DNA of 64,000 nucleotides from contig NZ_QXED01000002.1 in assembly GCF_003583365.1 (NCBI RefSeq), positions 1-64,000 of the forward strand, read 5' to 3'. The position numbers were made by a program, and so were the translations under genes. This DNA is from Fibrisoma montanum. GTDB taxonomy: Bacteria > Bacteroidota > Bacteroidia > Cytophagales > Spirosomataceae. Of this stretch, positions 51,004 to 60,320 are shown one piece after another. The first letter of the stretch is position 1. Each line of letters starts with the position of its first letter. The notes below the pieces were generated by a model. It ran no database searches and was not told the origin of the DNA. It was given only the letters and a program-made list of their open reading frames with translations.

Positions 51004-52407
51004 ATGGAGCAAGAGTTTGAGGAACGAGAAGGTGATATAAAAGAGTCTATCCGGCGTTTTGAACAGATGCTGGACCAGCAGGAAAGTCAATTTTTCGACC
51101 TGGATGTGTATGAACAGATGGTCGAACACTACCTTAGCCAGGGCGATCTGGACAAAGCCCTTAAGGCCGCCGAGGCCGGTCTGGACAACTTCCCTTACGC
51201 ATTGGAGCTGATGCTCGACAAGGCCCAGATTCTGGCCAATTTCCAGAAATTCGACGAATCGCTGGAGTTGCTGGAACGGGCCGGTTTGTTTAATCCGGGT
51301 GATCTCGACGTACCTTACATGCAGGGCTCAGTGCTGGGCATGGCCGGTCGCTACGAGGAGTCGGTGCAAGTGCTGGAAGAACTGCTCGATCGCGCTGAGG
51401 AAAAAGATGATATTCTGTTTCAGCTGGGGCAGAGTTATCAGAACTGGGGAAAATACGACGAAGCCATTGAACAGTATAAACAGGCTATTGCCCTGAATAT
51501 CAATAACGAGAATGCCTTGTACGAACTGGCGTTTTGCCTCGACGTTACGGGTGAGCTTGAGAACAGCCTGTCCTATTACGAACAACTGATTGATGCGGAC
51601 CCGTATGCCTACAATGCCTGGTATAACATTGGCATTGCCTACAGCAAACTGTCCCGGTATGCCGAAGCGGCCGAAGCGTATGAATACGCGACGCTGATCA
51701 AGGAAGACTTTGCCTCGGCGCATTTTAACCTGGGTAACACGTATATGAACCTGGGTTTGTTCGAAAAAGCCGAAGTCTGCTACCGCGAAACGCTGAAATA
51801 TGAAGAAGCAACGGCCGATACGTTCTGCCACCTGGGGGCCAGTCTGGAAAAGCAGGACCGGTTGCCGGAAGCAATCAAGGAATACCGCGAGGCCATTAAG
51901 CTGGATTCCATGTGGGACGAGGCCTGGTTTGGCATCGGGGTTTGCCTGAGCGAATCCGGCAAATGGTACGAAGCCCTGCCGTTCCTGCAGAAAGCTATCA
52001 AACTGAACGATCAGAACGGCGAATATCTGCTGGCGCTGGCCGAAACAGAATATAAAATCGGCAACGTGATGTCGAGCGTGGAAGCGTTTCAGAAAGCGGC
52101 CGAGGTGGATACGACCAATCCGGACGTGTACCTGACGTGGTCGCTGGTGCCCTTCGATCAGGGCGACTTCATGAAAGCCAACGAGATCATTCAGCTGGGC
52201 ATCGACGAAATGCCGAAAGAGCCGGATCTGTACTACCGTTCAGCAGTTTATTTGATTCATGCTGGGTATTATCGAGAAGCTTTGCTACATTTGGAAGCCG
52301 CTTTATCGCTCAATTACGACGCTCACGTGCAGTTGTTTGAGTTTTTTCCGGAGCTGGAAAAGCAAAAAGCGCTCTATCGAATCATTCAGCAATACCGCAA
52401 AACCTAA
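51004..52407 (+). CDS. Tetratricopeptide repeat protein
   Basis: A 467-residue soluble protein made almost wholly of TPR units (about 11), for example DILFQLGQSYQNWGKYDEAI, AWYNIGIAYSKLSRYAEAAE and AHFNLGNTYMNLGLFEKAEV. TPR stacks bind proteins. There is no signal peptide, enzyme domain or membrane segment, so it is a scaffold of unknown partner. The N-terminal acidic segment (EQEFEEREGDIKESIRRFE) may be a coiled coil. A terminator follows. Confidence 0.92.
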   Translation: MEQEFEEREGDIKESIRRFEQMLDQQESQFFDLDVYEQMVEHYLSQGDLDKALKAAEAGLDNFPYALELMLDKAQILANFQKFDESLELLERAGLFNPGDLDVPYMQGSVLGMAGRYEESVQVLEELLDRAEEKDDILFQLGQSYQNWGKYDEAIEQYKQAIALNINNENALYELAFCLDVTGELENSLSYYEQLIDADPYAYNAWYNIGIAYSKLSRYAEAAEAYEYATLIKEDFASAHFNLGNTYMNLGLFEKAEVCYRETLKYEEATADTFCHLGASLEKQDRLPEAIKEYREAIKLDSMWDEAWFGIGVCLSESGKWYEALPFLQKAIKLNDQNGEYLLALAETEYKIGNVMSSVEAFQKAAEVDTTNPDVYLTWSLVPFDQGDFMKANEIIQLGIDEMPKEPDLYYRSAVYLIHAGYYREALLHLEAALSLNYDAHVQLFEFFPELEKQKALYRIIQQYRKT

Positions 52408-52434
52408 TCCAAATAATATACCACTTAAATTAGG

Positions 52435-52467
52435 AAAGCCGCTGCCAGGATTGGGAGCGGCTTTTTT
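52435..52467. terminator. Terminator between the TPR gene and the convergent secreted-protein gene
   Basis: AAAGCCGCT (52435-52443) pairs with AGCGGCTTT (52456-52464), followed by TTT on the plus strand. It serves the TPR gene and may act for the opposite gene too. Confidence 0.75.
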
Positions 52468-52473
52468 GTGGTT

Positions 52474-53073
52474 TCACTGCCGGTTCAACTGGGCTACGGC
52501 CCTGGCAATCTCGGTTTTATTGAGAAATACGTCAGCGGCTTTTTGCCCAACCTGTTCCTGATACGCATAAAACCACCGGTTTAGCTTCTGCAACGAGCTG
52601 AACCGGTGAAACTTGCCGGCATCGTCGAGGACGTAGATACGGCTGCCAATTTTTCCGCGGTCTTCATCAACAGTATAGACTTGATCCATTACCATCGTTG
52701 GGCCACTGGCCAGCTCCCGGTACAGGCGAGTACCCATCCGAACGAAGATGGTAGAGTCGGTACGGGCCGTAACCAGCGTATCGGCACCCACCAGCGCCAA
52801 TCGCCGGATGCTTGAAAACCCAAATTTCTGCTGTGGGGCCTGCGCTCCGGCTCTGTAGATAAACGTTTTACGGCCGTTAAATTGGAAGCGGCCTTTCAGA
52901 GTCGTGCCGTCCCGCAACCGTATGACGCCATCGTGGTACGTATAATCGATGACAGGTCCCTGGTATACTGTTTGCGGGATATAGATCGTCTGAGGCTGTG
53001 GTTTTTTTTGCTGAGCGTTTGCCTGAACAGCTACCAGCAGGAGTAGCCCACTAATGAGTAAGCCTGATTTCAT
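52474..53073 (-). CDS. Hypothetical exported protein, 199 aa
   Basis: A 199-residue protein with a signal peptide (MKSGLLISGLLLLVAVQANA) and a beta-rich remainder (GPVIDYTYHDGVIRLRDGT, LKGRFQFNGRKTFIYRAG). No catalytic motif is visible and I do not recognise the family. It may be a periplasmic or surface protein. It and the next gene upstream (DUF2490) are on the same strand with a 109-bp gap. Confidence 0.6.
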   Translation of the reverse strand: MKSGLLISGLLLLVAVQANAQQKKPQPQTIYIPQTVYQGPVIDYTYHDGVIRLRDGTTLKGRFQFNGRKTFIYRAGAQAPQQKFGFSSIRRLALVGADTLVTARTDSTIFVRMGTRLYRELASGPTMVMDQVYTVDEDRGKIGSRIYVLDDAGKFHRFSSLQKLNRWFYAYQEQVGQKAADVFLNKTEIARAVAQLNRQ

Positions 53074-53182
53074 AACGATAGTTATTTATACGTAAGTAGT
53101 GGTATTTATGTAAGTTTTGATTGTAATAATTCCTGTTTAAGGTATGAAAATGTTTTAGATGTTGTACTGACAAGTGCAAATT

Positions 53183-54040
53183 TTATTCCGGGCCGGAATC
53201 CGGCTGACTCTTTGACCGCCGGAAGTTTTCGAGATACATATACACGTGCAGGGCATTATTGAACCGGAATGTTCTGAGCCGGTCGGCAGCATTGGTTTGT
53301 ATCGAGAACTGATTCAGATAACCCAGTTCAAAGCGAATGTGGTCGTTCAGCCGGCGGCCCATAGCCACGTACGTCCGGTTCTGGTCGAACCGGGTGATGG
53401 AGCGTGAAACAACGACCATAGGTTCAAGACTGACGTGCGTGTACCACCGTTTGTCGGTAGCCGACCGTTTGAACACCGGGTTCAGCCAGCGCGCCATCGC
53501 CCGCAGCCGGATGTTGAAGCGGTCGGCCAGGACCTGCTGCGATTCGCCGTCGGACAGAAAAATATAGGTCGTAGCCAGTGTGTCGGTCTGGGAGGGCCAG
53601 CGGAGTTCAGTACGGAATCGCTGGATGAACTCGCCATCGCCTAATGGCTTTGTAATCTGCAACTGGGGAATGACACGAACTTCCTGAAAAAACGTCAGTG
53701 GCTGGTATTCGCTGGTTCGGCCCCAGTTCCACCATAACCCAACGGGTGAAAGCGACAGCCGAACGGGAGTAGAAAGCTGGTAGCTAACCCACGGCCGGAA
53801 TACCTGCAGTAACGGGTACCGGAATACGTTCCAGTCGCGGCCATTATTGTCTTCAGCCTGGCGCCGGTACTGATGATCAAGCTGAAACGACCAGCGGCCT
53901 TTGGTTTTATACATCAGGTTCACCTCAGTCCAAAAGGCCTGCCGGGCGCGGGTTTCACGCTCATAGTCTTGAGCGATGAGAAGGCATGGCAGTAAAAGCA
54001 GCAGTAGCGTTAAGCTTACCGGGAAAAATCGTTTTGGCAT
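53183..54040 (-). CDS. DUF2490 family outer-membrane protein
   Basis: A 285-residue protein with a signal peptide (LLLLLLPCLLIAQ) and a beta-barrel-like body with alternating aromatic strands (FRPWVSYQLSTPVRLSLSPVG, IRFELGYLNQFS). DUF2490 proteins are small Bacteroidota barrels of unknown function. It stands divergent from the ManD-like gene. Confidence 0.85.
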   Translation of the reverse strand: MPKRFFPVSLTLLLLLLPCLLIAQDYERETRARQAFWTEVNLMYKTKGRWSFQLDHQYRRQAEDNNGRDWNVFRYPLLQVFRPWVSYQLSTPVRLSLSPVGLWWNWGRTSEYQPLTFFQEVRVIPQLQITKPLGDGEFIQRFRTELRWPSQTDTLATTYIFLSDGESQQVLADRFNIRLRAMARWLNPVFKRSATDKRWYTHVSLEPMVVVSRSITRFDQNRTYVAMGRRLNDHIRFELGYLNQFSIQTNAADRLRTFRFNNALHVYMYLENFRRSKSQPDSGPE

Positions 54041-54125
54041 TGTTTGTATTGGTACTAAGTTGAACCCTAACCGAAGTTAGTAGGTGAATGTTCGGTTTGG
54101 CTTTCTACACTAAATTGTTTCCACC

Positions 54126-55529
54126 ATGAACCGCCGAACCCTTCTCCAGCAATTAACCACCGGGGCTGCGCTCAGTGCAGCCAGCCTCGCACCCGTGCCA
54201 GAAGCCCTAGCCCAGCAGCCCAGGCCCAAAACACTCAACGGCCTGCCACCCCTGACCATCACCGATGTAAAAACGATCCTGACCAGTCCGAATGGTATTC
54301 GGCTCGTTGTTGTCAAGATCGAAACCAGCGAACCGGGGCTCTATGGCATCGGCTGCGCTACGTTCACGCAGCGGGCCTACGTCGTGCACACGGCCATTGA
54401 GAAATACCTCAAGCCGTTCCTGATGGGGCGCAACGCCGACGAGATCGAGGACATCTGGCAGTCGTCGTACGTAAGTTCATACTGGCGCAACGGCCCGGTG
54501 CTGTTCAACGCCATGAGTGGGGTCGATATGGCGCTGTGGGACATCAAAGCCAAACGGGCCAACATGCCGCTCTACCAACTGCTGGGTGGTAAGTGCCGCG
54601 CCGGGGCCGACCTCTATTTTCACGCCCAGGGCAGCAGCCCGGAGGAGGTTGAGGATTCGGCCCGGGCGGCCATGGAACGGGGCTACCGGCACGTCCGGGT
54701 GCAGATGGGGTTGAAAGGCAACGCTGTCTATGGTGCCAAAGGCCCTACCGGCACGCCCGCGAGTTCGGTTGGTACGTCGGGGACGCAGGCCGGACTGGCA
54801 ACGCCCGCCGTTACGGTGCCCGGTCCGACCAATCCCAAGCTGGTTTTCGATCCCAATGCCTACGTCAAAAGCGTTCCCAAACTGTTCGAACACCTGCGCG
54901 TGAAGCTGGGCGACGAGGTTGAACTGCTCCACGACATCCACGAACGGGTGAGCCTGAGTCAGGCCGTGCAGATATGCAAGACCGTAGAGCCCTACCGGCC
55001 GTTTTTCATCGAAGATCCGTTCCCGCCCGAAGACAACGATCATTTCAAACTCCTGCGCCAGCAAACGACCGTACCGCTGGCCATGGGCGAGCTGTTCAAC
55101 ACACAGCACGAATACGTACCGCTGATCAAGGACCGGCTGATTGACTTTATCCGGATCCACATCTCGCAGATTGGTGGCCTCAGCCCGGCCCGCAAGGTGC
55201 AGGCGATGTGTGAATTCTTCGGCGTAAAAACAGCCTGGCACGGACCCGGCGATGCCTCGCCCGTTGCGCATGCGTCGCAGCTTGCCCTCGAACTGGCCAG
55301 CTACAACTTCGGCATTCATGAAGGGTACGTGTTTCCGGAAAACACGCAGGAGGTGTTCCCGGGCTGCCCAACGGTGAAAGACGGCTACATGTATGCGCAG
55401 GAAAAGCCGGGCCACGGCGTCGAAATCAATGAGAAGGTAGCGGCAAAATTCCCGTTCCCGGATGGCCCGACGTTCGATTACAGCTGGGGGGCCACGCGGA
55501 AAAAAGACGGAACGGTTATTCGGCCTTAG
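54126..55529 (+). CDS. Enolase-superfamily dehydratase, ManD/RspA-like, with twin-Arg-type N-terminus
   Basis: A 467-residue enzyme of the mandelate racemase/muconate-lactonising superfamily, closest to D-mannonate dehydratase/RspA. Metal-binding acids appear as DIHER near residue 265, FIEDPFPPE near 297 and MGELFNTQHE near 320. The N-terminus MNRRTLLQQLTTGAALSAAS looks like a twin-arginine leader, so the enzyme may be exported. Some ManD proteins act on mannonate or gluconate with low rates. A middle insert (about 200-235) is rich in Gly, Thr and Pro. Confidence 0.85.
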   Translation: MNRRTLLQQLTTGAALSAASLAPVPEALAQQPRPKTLNGLPPLTITDVKTILTSPNGIRLVVVKIETSEPGLYGIGCATFTQRAYVVHTAIEKYLKPFLMGRNADEIEDIWQSSYVSSYWRNGPVLFNAMSGVDMALWDIKAKRANMPLYQLLGGKCRAGADLYFHAQGSSPEEVEDSARAAMERGYRHVRVQMGLKGNAVYGAKGPTGTPASSVGTSGTQAGLATPAVTVPGPTNPKLVFDPNAYVKSVPKLFEHLRVKLGDEVELLHDIHERVSLSQAVQICKTVEPYRPFFIEDPFPPEDNDHFKLLRQQTTVPLAMGELFNTQHEYVPLIKDRLIDFIRIHISQIGGLSPARKVQAMCEFFGVKTAWHGPGDASPVAHASQLALELASYNFGIHEGYVFPENTQEVFPGCPTVKDGYMYAQEKPGHGVEINEKVAAKFPFPDGPTFDYSWGATRKKDGTVIRP

Positions 55530-55570
55530 GACAAGTAGACAAATATGTTATTGATAATTGTAGGTAATCA

Positions 55571-55632
55571 GCACGAGTTTATATTCGAGAAACAAAATAT
55601 TTCTATGATCCTGGATAAATATAAACTCGTGC
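55571..55632 (+). promoter_or_regulatory. 14-bp inverted repeat enclosing the start codon of the thioredoxin-fold gene
   Basis: GCACGAGTTTATAT (55571-55584) pairs perfectly with ATATAAACTCGTGC (55619-55632). The 34-nt loop holds the ATG at 55605. In the mRNA the start would lie inside a hairpin loop, which could control translation. An operator for a DNA-binding protein is also possible. Confidence 0.55.
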
Positions 55633-56321
55633 TATCAATTGTTTTAACCGCGCTTTTTCTAAGTGTTTCTGACACATCTGCTCAAATTACTGTACGGAAT
55701 CAGATAAGCGAAAACACACCTATCGTTGATAAGGTAACAGGAAGACGTATTTCGTTTCAAGAGTATCAAGGGCTTATCAAGCCGGATCCTTATGCATACC
55801 ATTTGGAGCCAGTCTATGACGAATATGGTCAAGCAAGTTCATACAAGTTACGCCGTGCTACTTCTGAGGAACATGACACCCACGGATTTGACTACCGAGA
55901 TTCGACCTTACAGCTTAAGATAGGCCAGGAGATACCGTTATTTATCATGAAAGGAGCAGATGGTAAGACATATCGTTCTACTGATCTGAAAGGACAGCCC
56001 GTTGTACTTAGTTTCTGGCTTAGTCTGAATAAACCTTTTTGGACTAAGGGGCGGGCAGATGCTTTTGGTAAAGCGATTGCACCTTACCAGGTCGTTTCCC
56101 TGGGCATTATCAACAACTCTAAACAAGAAGTAGCAGATCATATTAAGGAGGAAACATTACCTTTTGTTCCCATACCTGACTCATATGGATTTGCTCGTAA
56201 ATTTCAGATGTTTAGTAGTCCGGCTTTCATTGTAATAGATAAGACTGGTAAAGTAGCTGCACTTATTGAAGGAACTAAAGATGAGCAGCTAAAAACCATT
56301 TTAGAAGAAGTGACGCGTTAG
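55605..56321 (+). CDS. Thioredoxin-fold exported protein without the CxxC motif
   Basis: A 238-residue protein from the ATG at 55605, with a signal peptide (LSIVLTALFLSVSDTSAQ). The C-terminal half has the AhpC/TSA/redoxin-like lead-in GADGKTYRSTDLKGQPVVLS and FWLSLNKPFWTKG at the place where CxxC is expected, so the redox Cys pair is absent. The last segment SSPAFIVIDKTGKVAALIEG fits a thioredoxin C-terminus. Codons are much more AT-rich than in neighbours, which suggests recent transfer. An ATG at 55545 would extend the signal region and is less likely. Confidence 0.75.
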   Translation: MILDKYKLVLSIVLTALFLSVSDTSAQITVRNQISENTPIVDKVTGRRISFQEYQGLIKPDPYAYHLEPVYDEYGQASSYKLRRATSEEHDTHGFDYRDSTLQLKIGQEIPLFIMKGADGKTYRSTDLKGQPVVLSFWLSLNKPFWTKGRADAFGKAIAPYQVVSLGIINNSKQEVADHIKEETLPFVPIPDSYGFARKFQMFSSPAFIVIDKTGKVAALIEGTKDEQLKTILEEVTR

Positions 56322-56323
56322 CG

Positions 56324-57193
56324 TTATGCCTTCATCTCCTCCTGCTTGCGTTTCTTCAAATCAAACGTATGGGGCGGGAACATCATCAGGATATCGTTCT
56401 GGTCGAACGTGGTTTTCAAGGCTTTCAGGGCTTCGCTGAGCGCCAGGGGCGGGTTCACATCCGGCTGATCGATCCAGAACCAGACAAAACCCTGCACATT
56501 GTCGTTGGTGAATCCTTTGTAATACACTTCCACGCGCTTGTCTTTGCGAACAAACGGCAGCGCCTGAATGGCCTGTGCGGCCAGCTGCTGGGCTTTGGTC
56601 AGATCGTCGATGTAGGAGATGGCAAAGTTCAGTTCAATACGTCGCTGGCCGATGCGGGAGAAGTTGGTGATCGACTTCTGAAAGACGTCTTTACTGGGGA
56701 TCTCGACGGTCTGGCCCTGAAAATTATCAAGCAGGATGGACCGGAGCTTAATGTCCAGTACGCGGCCCGTGAAGCCGTTGGTTTCTACAACATCGCCAAC
56801 CTGAATAGGGCGGGCCAGGGCAATCATCGTACCCGAGATAAAATTGGCTGTCAGGTCCTGAAAGGCGAAACCAACGGCAAGCGCCAGCACCCCGGCGCCC
56901 GCCAGCAGCGACGTAACGGTTTTGTCGAGCCCGAGCATGCCCAGCGCTACAAACACCCCGACGGCCAAAACCACGACCTGCGCCAGGGCACCCGTCAGGT
57001 TGATGAGCGATACGTTGTTGCTGAACCGATCGAACCCGCGAATGACGATGCGACGAACGTAGCGGGATAAAAAATTAAAGATGATTACGACCAGAACAGC
57101 CGTAATAATTTCTGGAACGTAGCTAATGGCCGACCGGGTCCAGAACAGTAATTTCTGGTAGATAAGCCGGGCAGCCTGGTCAATGTCAATCAT
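56324..57193 (-). CDS. Mechanosensitive channel, MscS family
   Basis: A 289-residue protein from the ATG at 57193 (MIDIDQAARLIYQ). Three N-terminal helices end in the pore-lining LGLDKTVTSLLAGAGVLALA helix and the GFAFQDLTANFISGTMI turn; the beta domain follows (VGDVVETNGFTGRVLDIKLR, VEIPSKDVF). It opens under hypo-osmotic shock. It is divergent from the cysteine desulfurase gene. Confidence 0.92.
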   Translation of the reverse strand: MIDIDQAARLIYQKLLFWTRSAISYVPEIITAVLVVIIFNFLSRYVRRIVIRGFDRFSNNVSLINLTGALAQVVVLAVGVFVALGMLGLDKTVTSLLAGAGVLALAVGFAFQDLTANFISGTMIALARPIQVGDVVETNGFTGRVLDIKLRSILLDNFQGQTVEIPSKDVFQKSITNFSRIGQRRIELNFAISYIDDLTKAQQLAAQAIQALPFVRKDKRVEVYYKGFTNDNVQGFVWFWIDQPDVNPPLALSEALKALKTTFDQNDILMMFPPHTFDLKKRKQEEMKA

Positions 57194-57274
57194 GAATTGA
57201 ATGGTCGTTTCTGTGCAAAACGTTCTCCCGAACACACTTGTTTGGACAACTGAACCTCCGGCTGGATCATCGCG

Positions 57275-57305
57275 TTGACTAATCAGGCCGGTAATCGTAC
57301 TTTTG
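57275..57305 (+). promoter_or_regulatory. Putative promoter of the cysteine desulfurase gene
   Basis: TTG (57275-57277) is followed after 20 bp by TACTTTTG (57298-57305), an exact TAnnTTTG box, 32 bp before the ATG at 57338. This is the best-matching promoter in the window. Confidence 0.65.
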
Positions 57306-57337
57306 TTCGTGCGATTGCCAATTCTATCAGCTTGATA

Positions 57338-58504
57338 ATGACCACCCCTCACGCCCCCGTTTACTTAGACAATGCAGCAACGACCCGGCTCGATCCTGAA
57401 GTGCTGGACGCTATGCTACCTTTATTGACCGATCATTTTGGTAATCCGTCATCGATTCACAGCCACGGCCGGACGGTACGTACCGCCGTCGAGAAGGCTC
57501 GCAAAACCGTGGCGATGCTGCTGAATACGTCGCCCGCCGAAATCTTTTTTACCTCGGGCGGAACCGAAGCCGACAACACGGCTATCCGCAGCAGCATTGA
57601 AACCTACGGCCTGACGCACGCCATTACGTCGCCCCTGGAGCACCATGCCGTGCTGCATACGCTGGAACACCTGGCCAGGCATGGTCGTGTCGAACTGAGT
57701 CTGGTCAACGTGGATGAGAACGGCCACATTGACCTGGCGCATCTGGAAGAGTTGCTGCGGAGCCACCCGCGTTCGCTGGTGTCGTTGATGCACGGCAATA
57801 ATGAGATTGGCAACCTGCTGGATCTGAATCGGGTAGGTGAGCTGTGCCGGCAGTACGAGGCTATTTTTCATTCAGATACGGTGCAGACGATGGGGCACTT
57901 CCGCCATAACCTGCAGGAGCTGCCGGTTGATTTCATCGTGGGGGCGGCTCATAAGTTTCACGGACCGAAAGGGGTTGGCTTCCTGTATGTCAACGCCGGC
58001 CGGACGAAGATTATGCCGTTCATCCACGGGGGGGCGCAGGAGCGTAACATGCGGGGCGGTACCGAAAATATTTACGGTATAGTTGGCCTGGCCAAAGCCC
58101 TTGAAATCGCTTACCGCGACATGGAGCAGCACCGCCGGCACATTACCGGGCTCAAACGCCGGATGATTGAGCAGTTGCGGGAGAAATTACCGGAAGTGCA
58201 GTTTAACGGGGATTCAGCTAACATTGACGGTAGCCTGTATACGGTTCTGAACGTGAGCCTGCCCCCGTCCGACATCAGCGATATGCTGTTGTTCAACCTT
58301 GATATTGCGAAAATTTCGGCGTCGGGTGGGTCGGCCTGCTCAAGCGGCTCCAACGTTGGCTCACACGTGCTGGCGGCCCTGCCCGGAATCGACCCGGATC
58401 GGGGTTACGTCCGGTTCTCGTTCGGTAAATACAACACCACCGAGGAAATTGACTACGCCGTCGATACGCTCGTGGGCCTGTACCAGAAAGAATTAATGAA
58501 TTAA
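57338..58504 (+). CDS. Cysteine desulfurase, NifS/IscS family
   Basis: A 388-residue PLP enzyme from the ATG at 57338 (MTTPHAPVYLDNAATTRLDP). The PLP lysine lies in GAAHKFHGPKG and the catalytic Cys in SGGSACSSGSNVGSHVL. It takes sulfur from cysteine for iron-sulfur clusters or thio-nucleosides. There is no iscU, sufE or other cluster gene beside it, so its partner is unknown. Confidence 0.93.
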   Translation: MTTPHAPVYLDNAATTRLDPEVLDAMLPLLTDHFGNPSSIHSHGRTVRTAVEKARKTVAMLLNTSPAEIFFTSGGTEADNTAIRSSIETYGLTHAITSPLEHHAVLHTLEHLARHGRVELSLVNVDENGHIDLAHLEELLRSHPRSLVSLMHGNNEIGNLLDLNRVGELCRQYEAIFHSDTVQTMGHFRHNLQELPVDFIVGAAHKFHGPKGVGFLYVNAGRTKIMPFIHGGAQERNMRGGTENIYGIVGLAKALEIAYRDMEQHRRHITGLKRRMIEQLREKLPEVQFNGDSANIDGSLYTVLNVSLPPSDISDMLLFNLDIAKISASGGSACSSGSNVGSHVLAALPGIDPDRGYVRFSFGKYNTTEEIDYAVDTLVGLYQKELMN

Positions 58505-58602
58505 GGGAAAAGGAGGAGGGAGGAAAGGAAGAAAGGAGAAAAGGGCAGTCGACAACGTATTTCCCCTTCCTCCTTTCTTCCCTTTCTCCATTCCTCCTCT
58601 CT
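58503..58602. repeat. Purine/pyrimidine fold-back element between convergent genes
   Basis: A 43-nt purine run (58503-58545, words AGGAGG and AGGAAAGG) is followed after 14 nt by a pyrimidine run (58560-58589 and 58591-58602) with the complementary words. It spans the gap between the cysteine desulfurase stop and the FMN reductase stop, so it could end both transcripts. Confidence 0.75.
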
Positions 58603-59200
58603 AAACTTTTTCCACCAGCGATGGCTGCAACCAGCGGTGGGCTACATTCAGGGTGTACTCCAGAAAAGCCTTCGACGTACGACCGTACACCTCGTGGCCA
58701 TTGAAGTGGCCGTTTTCATCCAGATTCTTGTCGGTTTCGTGCGATTCGTACAGTTTGGGCGATACGATCGAGTAGCTGTTCGTGAAGCTGATCACCTTGT
58801 TGACTACCGTTGTCATGTCGAGTGCCGGCTGGCGGCCACCCCGGCCGTTGGAAATGCCGACCATCGCAAACACTTTGCCTTCGAACAGGTGCTTAAAATG
58901 CGGTCCTCCCAACTGATGAATCGCGTTGGTGGCCTGTGGCGGAGCGGTCCAGTTATATTCGGGCATGGCAAAGATGACAATGTCAGCGTTTTGCCAGGCC
59001 GTGATCAGCTTCTGCTGAAACGGGGTCAGTGTATCGGGTTTTACCGAACCCTGCCCAACGTACGGAATATCATAGTCTACAAAGTCAACGACACTTACTT
59101 CATGCTGGCCCGACTCCGTCAGTACGTGCTTGACGTAGTTGCTGAAGCGGAGGGAGTTGCTGTTTTTGCGTGATGACGTAGCGATTACGGCGATGTTCAT
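58601..59200 (-). CDS. NAD(P)H-dependent FMN reductase family protein
   Basis: A 199-residue flavodoxin-fold protein from the ATG at 59200 (MNIAVIATSSRKNSNSLR). The phosphate-binding SSRKNSNSL loop and the FAMPEYNWTAPPQATNAIHQL segment mark the NADPH-dependent FMN reductase family, often quinone or azo reductases. It is divergent from the SDR gene. Confidence 0.88.
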   Translation of the reverse strand: MNIAVIATSSRKNSNSLRFSNYVKHVLTESGQHEVSVVDFVDYDIPYVGQGSVKPDTLTPFQQKLITAWQNADIVIFAMPEYNWTAPPQATNAIHQLGGPHFKHLFEGKVFAMVGISNGRGGRQPALDMTTVVNKVISFTNSYSIVSPKLYESHETDKNLDENGHFNGHEVYGRTSKAFLEYTLNVAHRWLQPSLVEKV

Positions 59201-59280
59201 ACCTTCAGGTCCATTCAATATGGTTTAGTAACTACGAGGTTAAGCGTTTAGTTTCAGACCAAAACAGACGTATCGTAGCC

Positions 59281-60192
59281 ATGCAACAGCCCCGTATCTG
59301 TGCCATCACCGGCTCTAATTCCGGTTTGGGAAAAGTAACCGCTCTGGAACTGGCCAAACAGGGATTTGACATCATCATGATCTGTCGCGATGCCGACCGC
59401 AGCCGCCGGCAGCAGGCCGAAATCCGAGACGCCAGCCTGACGGGCCGGGTTGATCTGATTGAGTGCGACCTGGGGAACATGGACGACATCCACCGCGCAT
59501 CGGAGGAGATGCACAGCCGTTACGACCGGCTCGATATCCTGATCAATAACGCCGGTCGGGTGGTCGATACGCTGCAATACTCGCCGGAAGGCATCGAACT
59601 GACGTTTCAGACCAATTACCTGAGCCATTTTCTGCTGACGCACCTGGTGCTGGACCTGCTGCGGAAAAGCGACGAGGCCCGTATCATCAACGTAGCGTCG
59701 GAACTCCACCGGCTGGCCCAGTTCGATATGAGCCATATCGTTCGGCGCGACAAAGCACCGTACCGGGCCATACCGGCCTACGATGACTCCAAGCTGGCCA
59801 AACTGCTCTGGACATTCGAACTGGCCGATCAGCTCATGGACGATGGCATTACGGTCAACGCGCTGCATCCGTGGCTGGTCGATACGGCGTTTGGAAACAG
59901 CGAAGACGCCAGCGGGCTGCTCAACTTCGCGTTCTGGTTTTTCAAGCTTTTCGCGCCCAAACCCGAAACGGCCGCCAGGACACACATCTATCTGGCTTCG
60001 TCGCCGGAGGTCAGGCACGTAACGGGTCTTTACTTTGCCAACTGCAAACCGTATCCACCCAGCGACAAAGCGCTGGACCGCTCCCTGGGGAAGCAGGTGT
60101 GGGCCCTCAGTGAGCGACTTACCGGCATCTACGATTACCTGCGTCGGCCCTTGCTGAGGGAGTCAGGATTGCCTTTGGTTAGTGGCGGATAA
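59281..60192 (+). CDS. Short-chain dehydrogenase, retinol-dehydrogenase-like
   Basis: A 303-residue classical SDR. The nucleotide loop GSNSGLGK (about 11-18), NNAG (about 89) and active-site YDDSK block (about 165) are complete. The long C-terminal tail (SEDASGLLNFAFWFFKLF) resembles eukaryote-like retinol dehydrogenases. The substrate is unknown. Confidence 0.88.
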   Translation: MQQPRICAITGSNSGLGKVTALELAKQGFDIIMICRDADRSRRQQAEIRDASLTGRVDLIECDLGNMDDIHRASEEMHSRYDRLDILINNAGRVVDTLQYSPEGIELTFQTNYLSHFLLTHLVLDLLRKSDEARIINVASELHRLAQFDMSHIVRRDKAPYRAIPAYDDSKLAKLLWTFELADQLMDDGITVNALHPWLVDTAFGNSEDASGLLNFAFWFFKLFAPKPETAARTHIYLASSPEVRHVTGLYFANCKPYPPSDKALDRSLGKQVWALSERLTGIYDYLRRPLLRESGLPLVSGG

Positions 60193-60320
60193 CAGGAAGA
60201 GCTGTTATATCAGAATAGCTTTTGCGTTTCTGTAACCTCACCGGATCATCAGCTGGTGGTGGCCAGGGTAGTTATCCGGTAGGGCAGGGAAACGATACGA
60301 AGGGTGATTCGCTACTCTGT

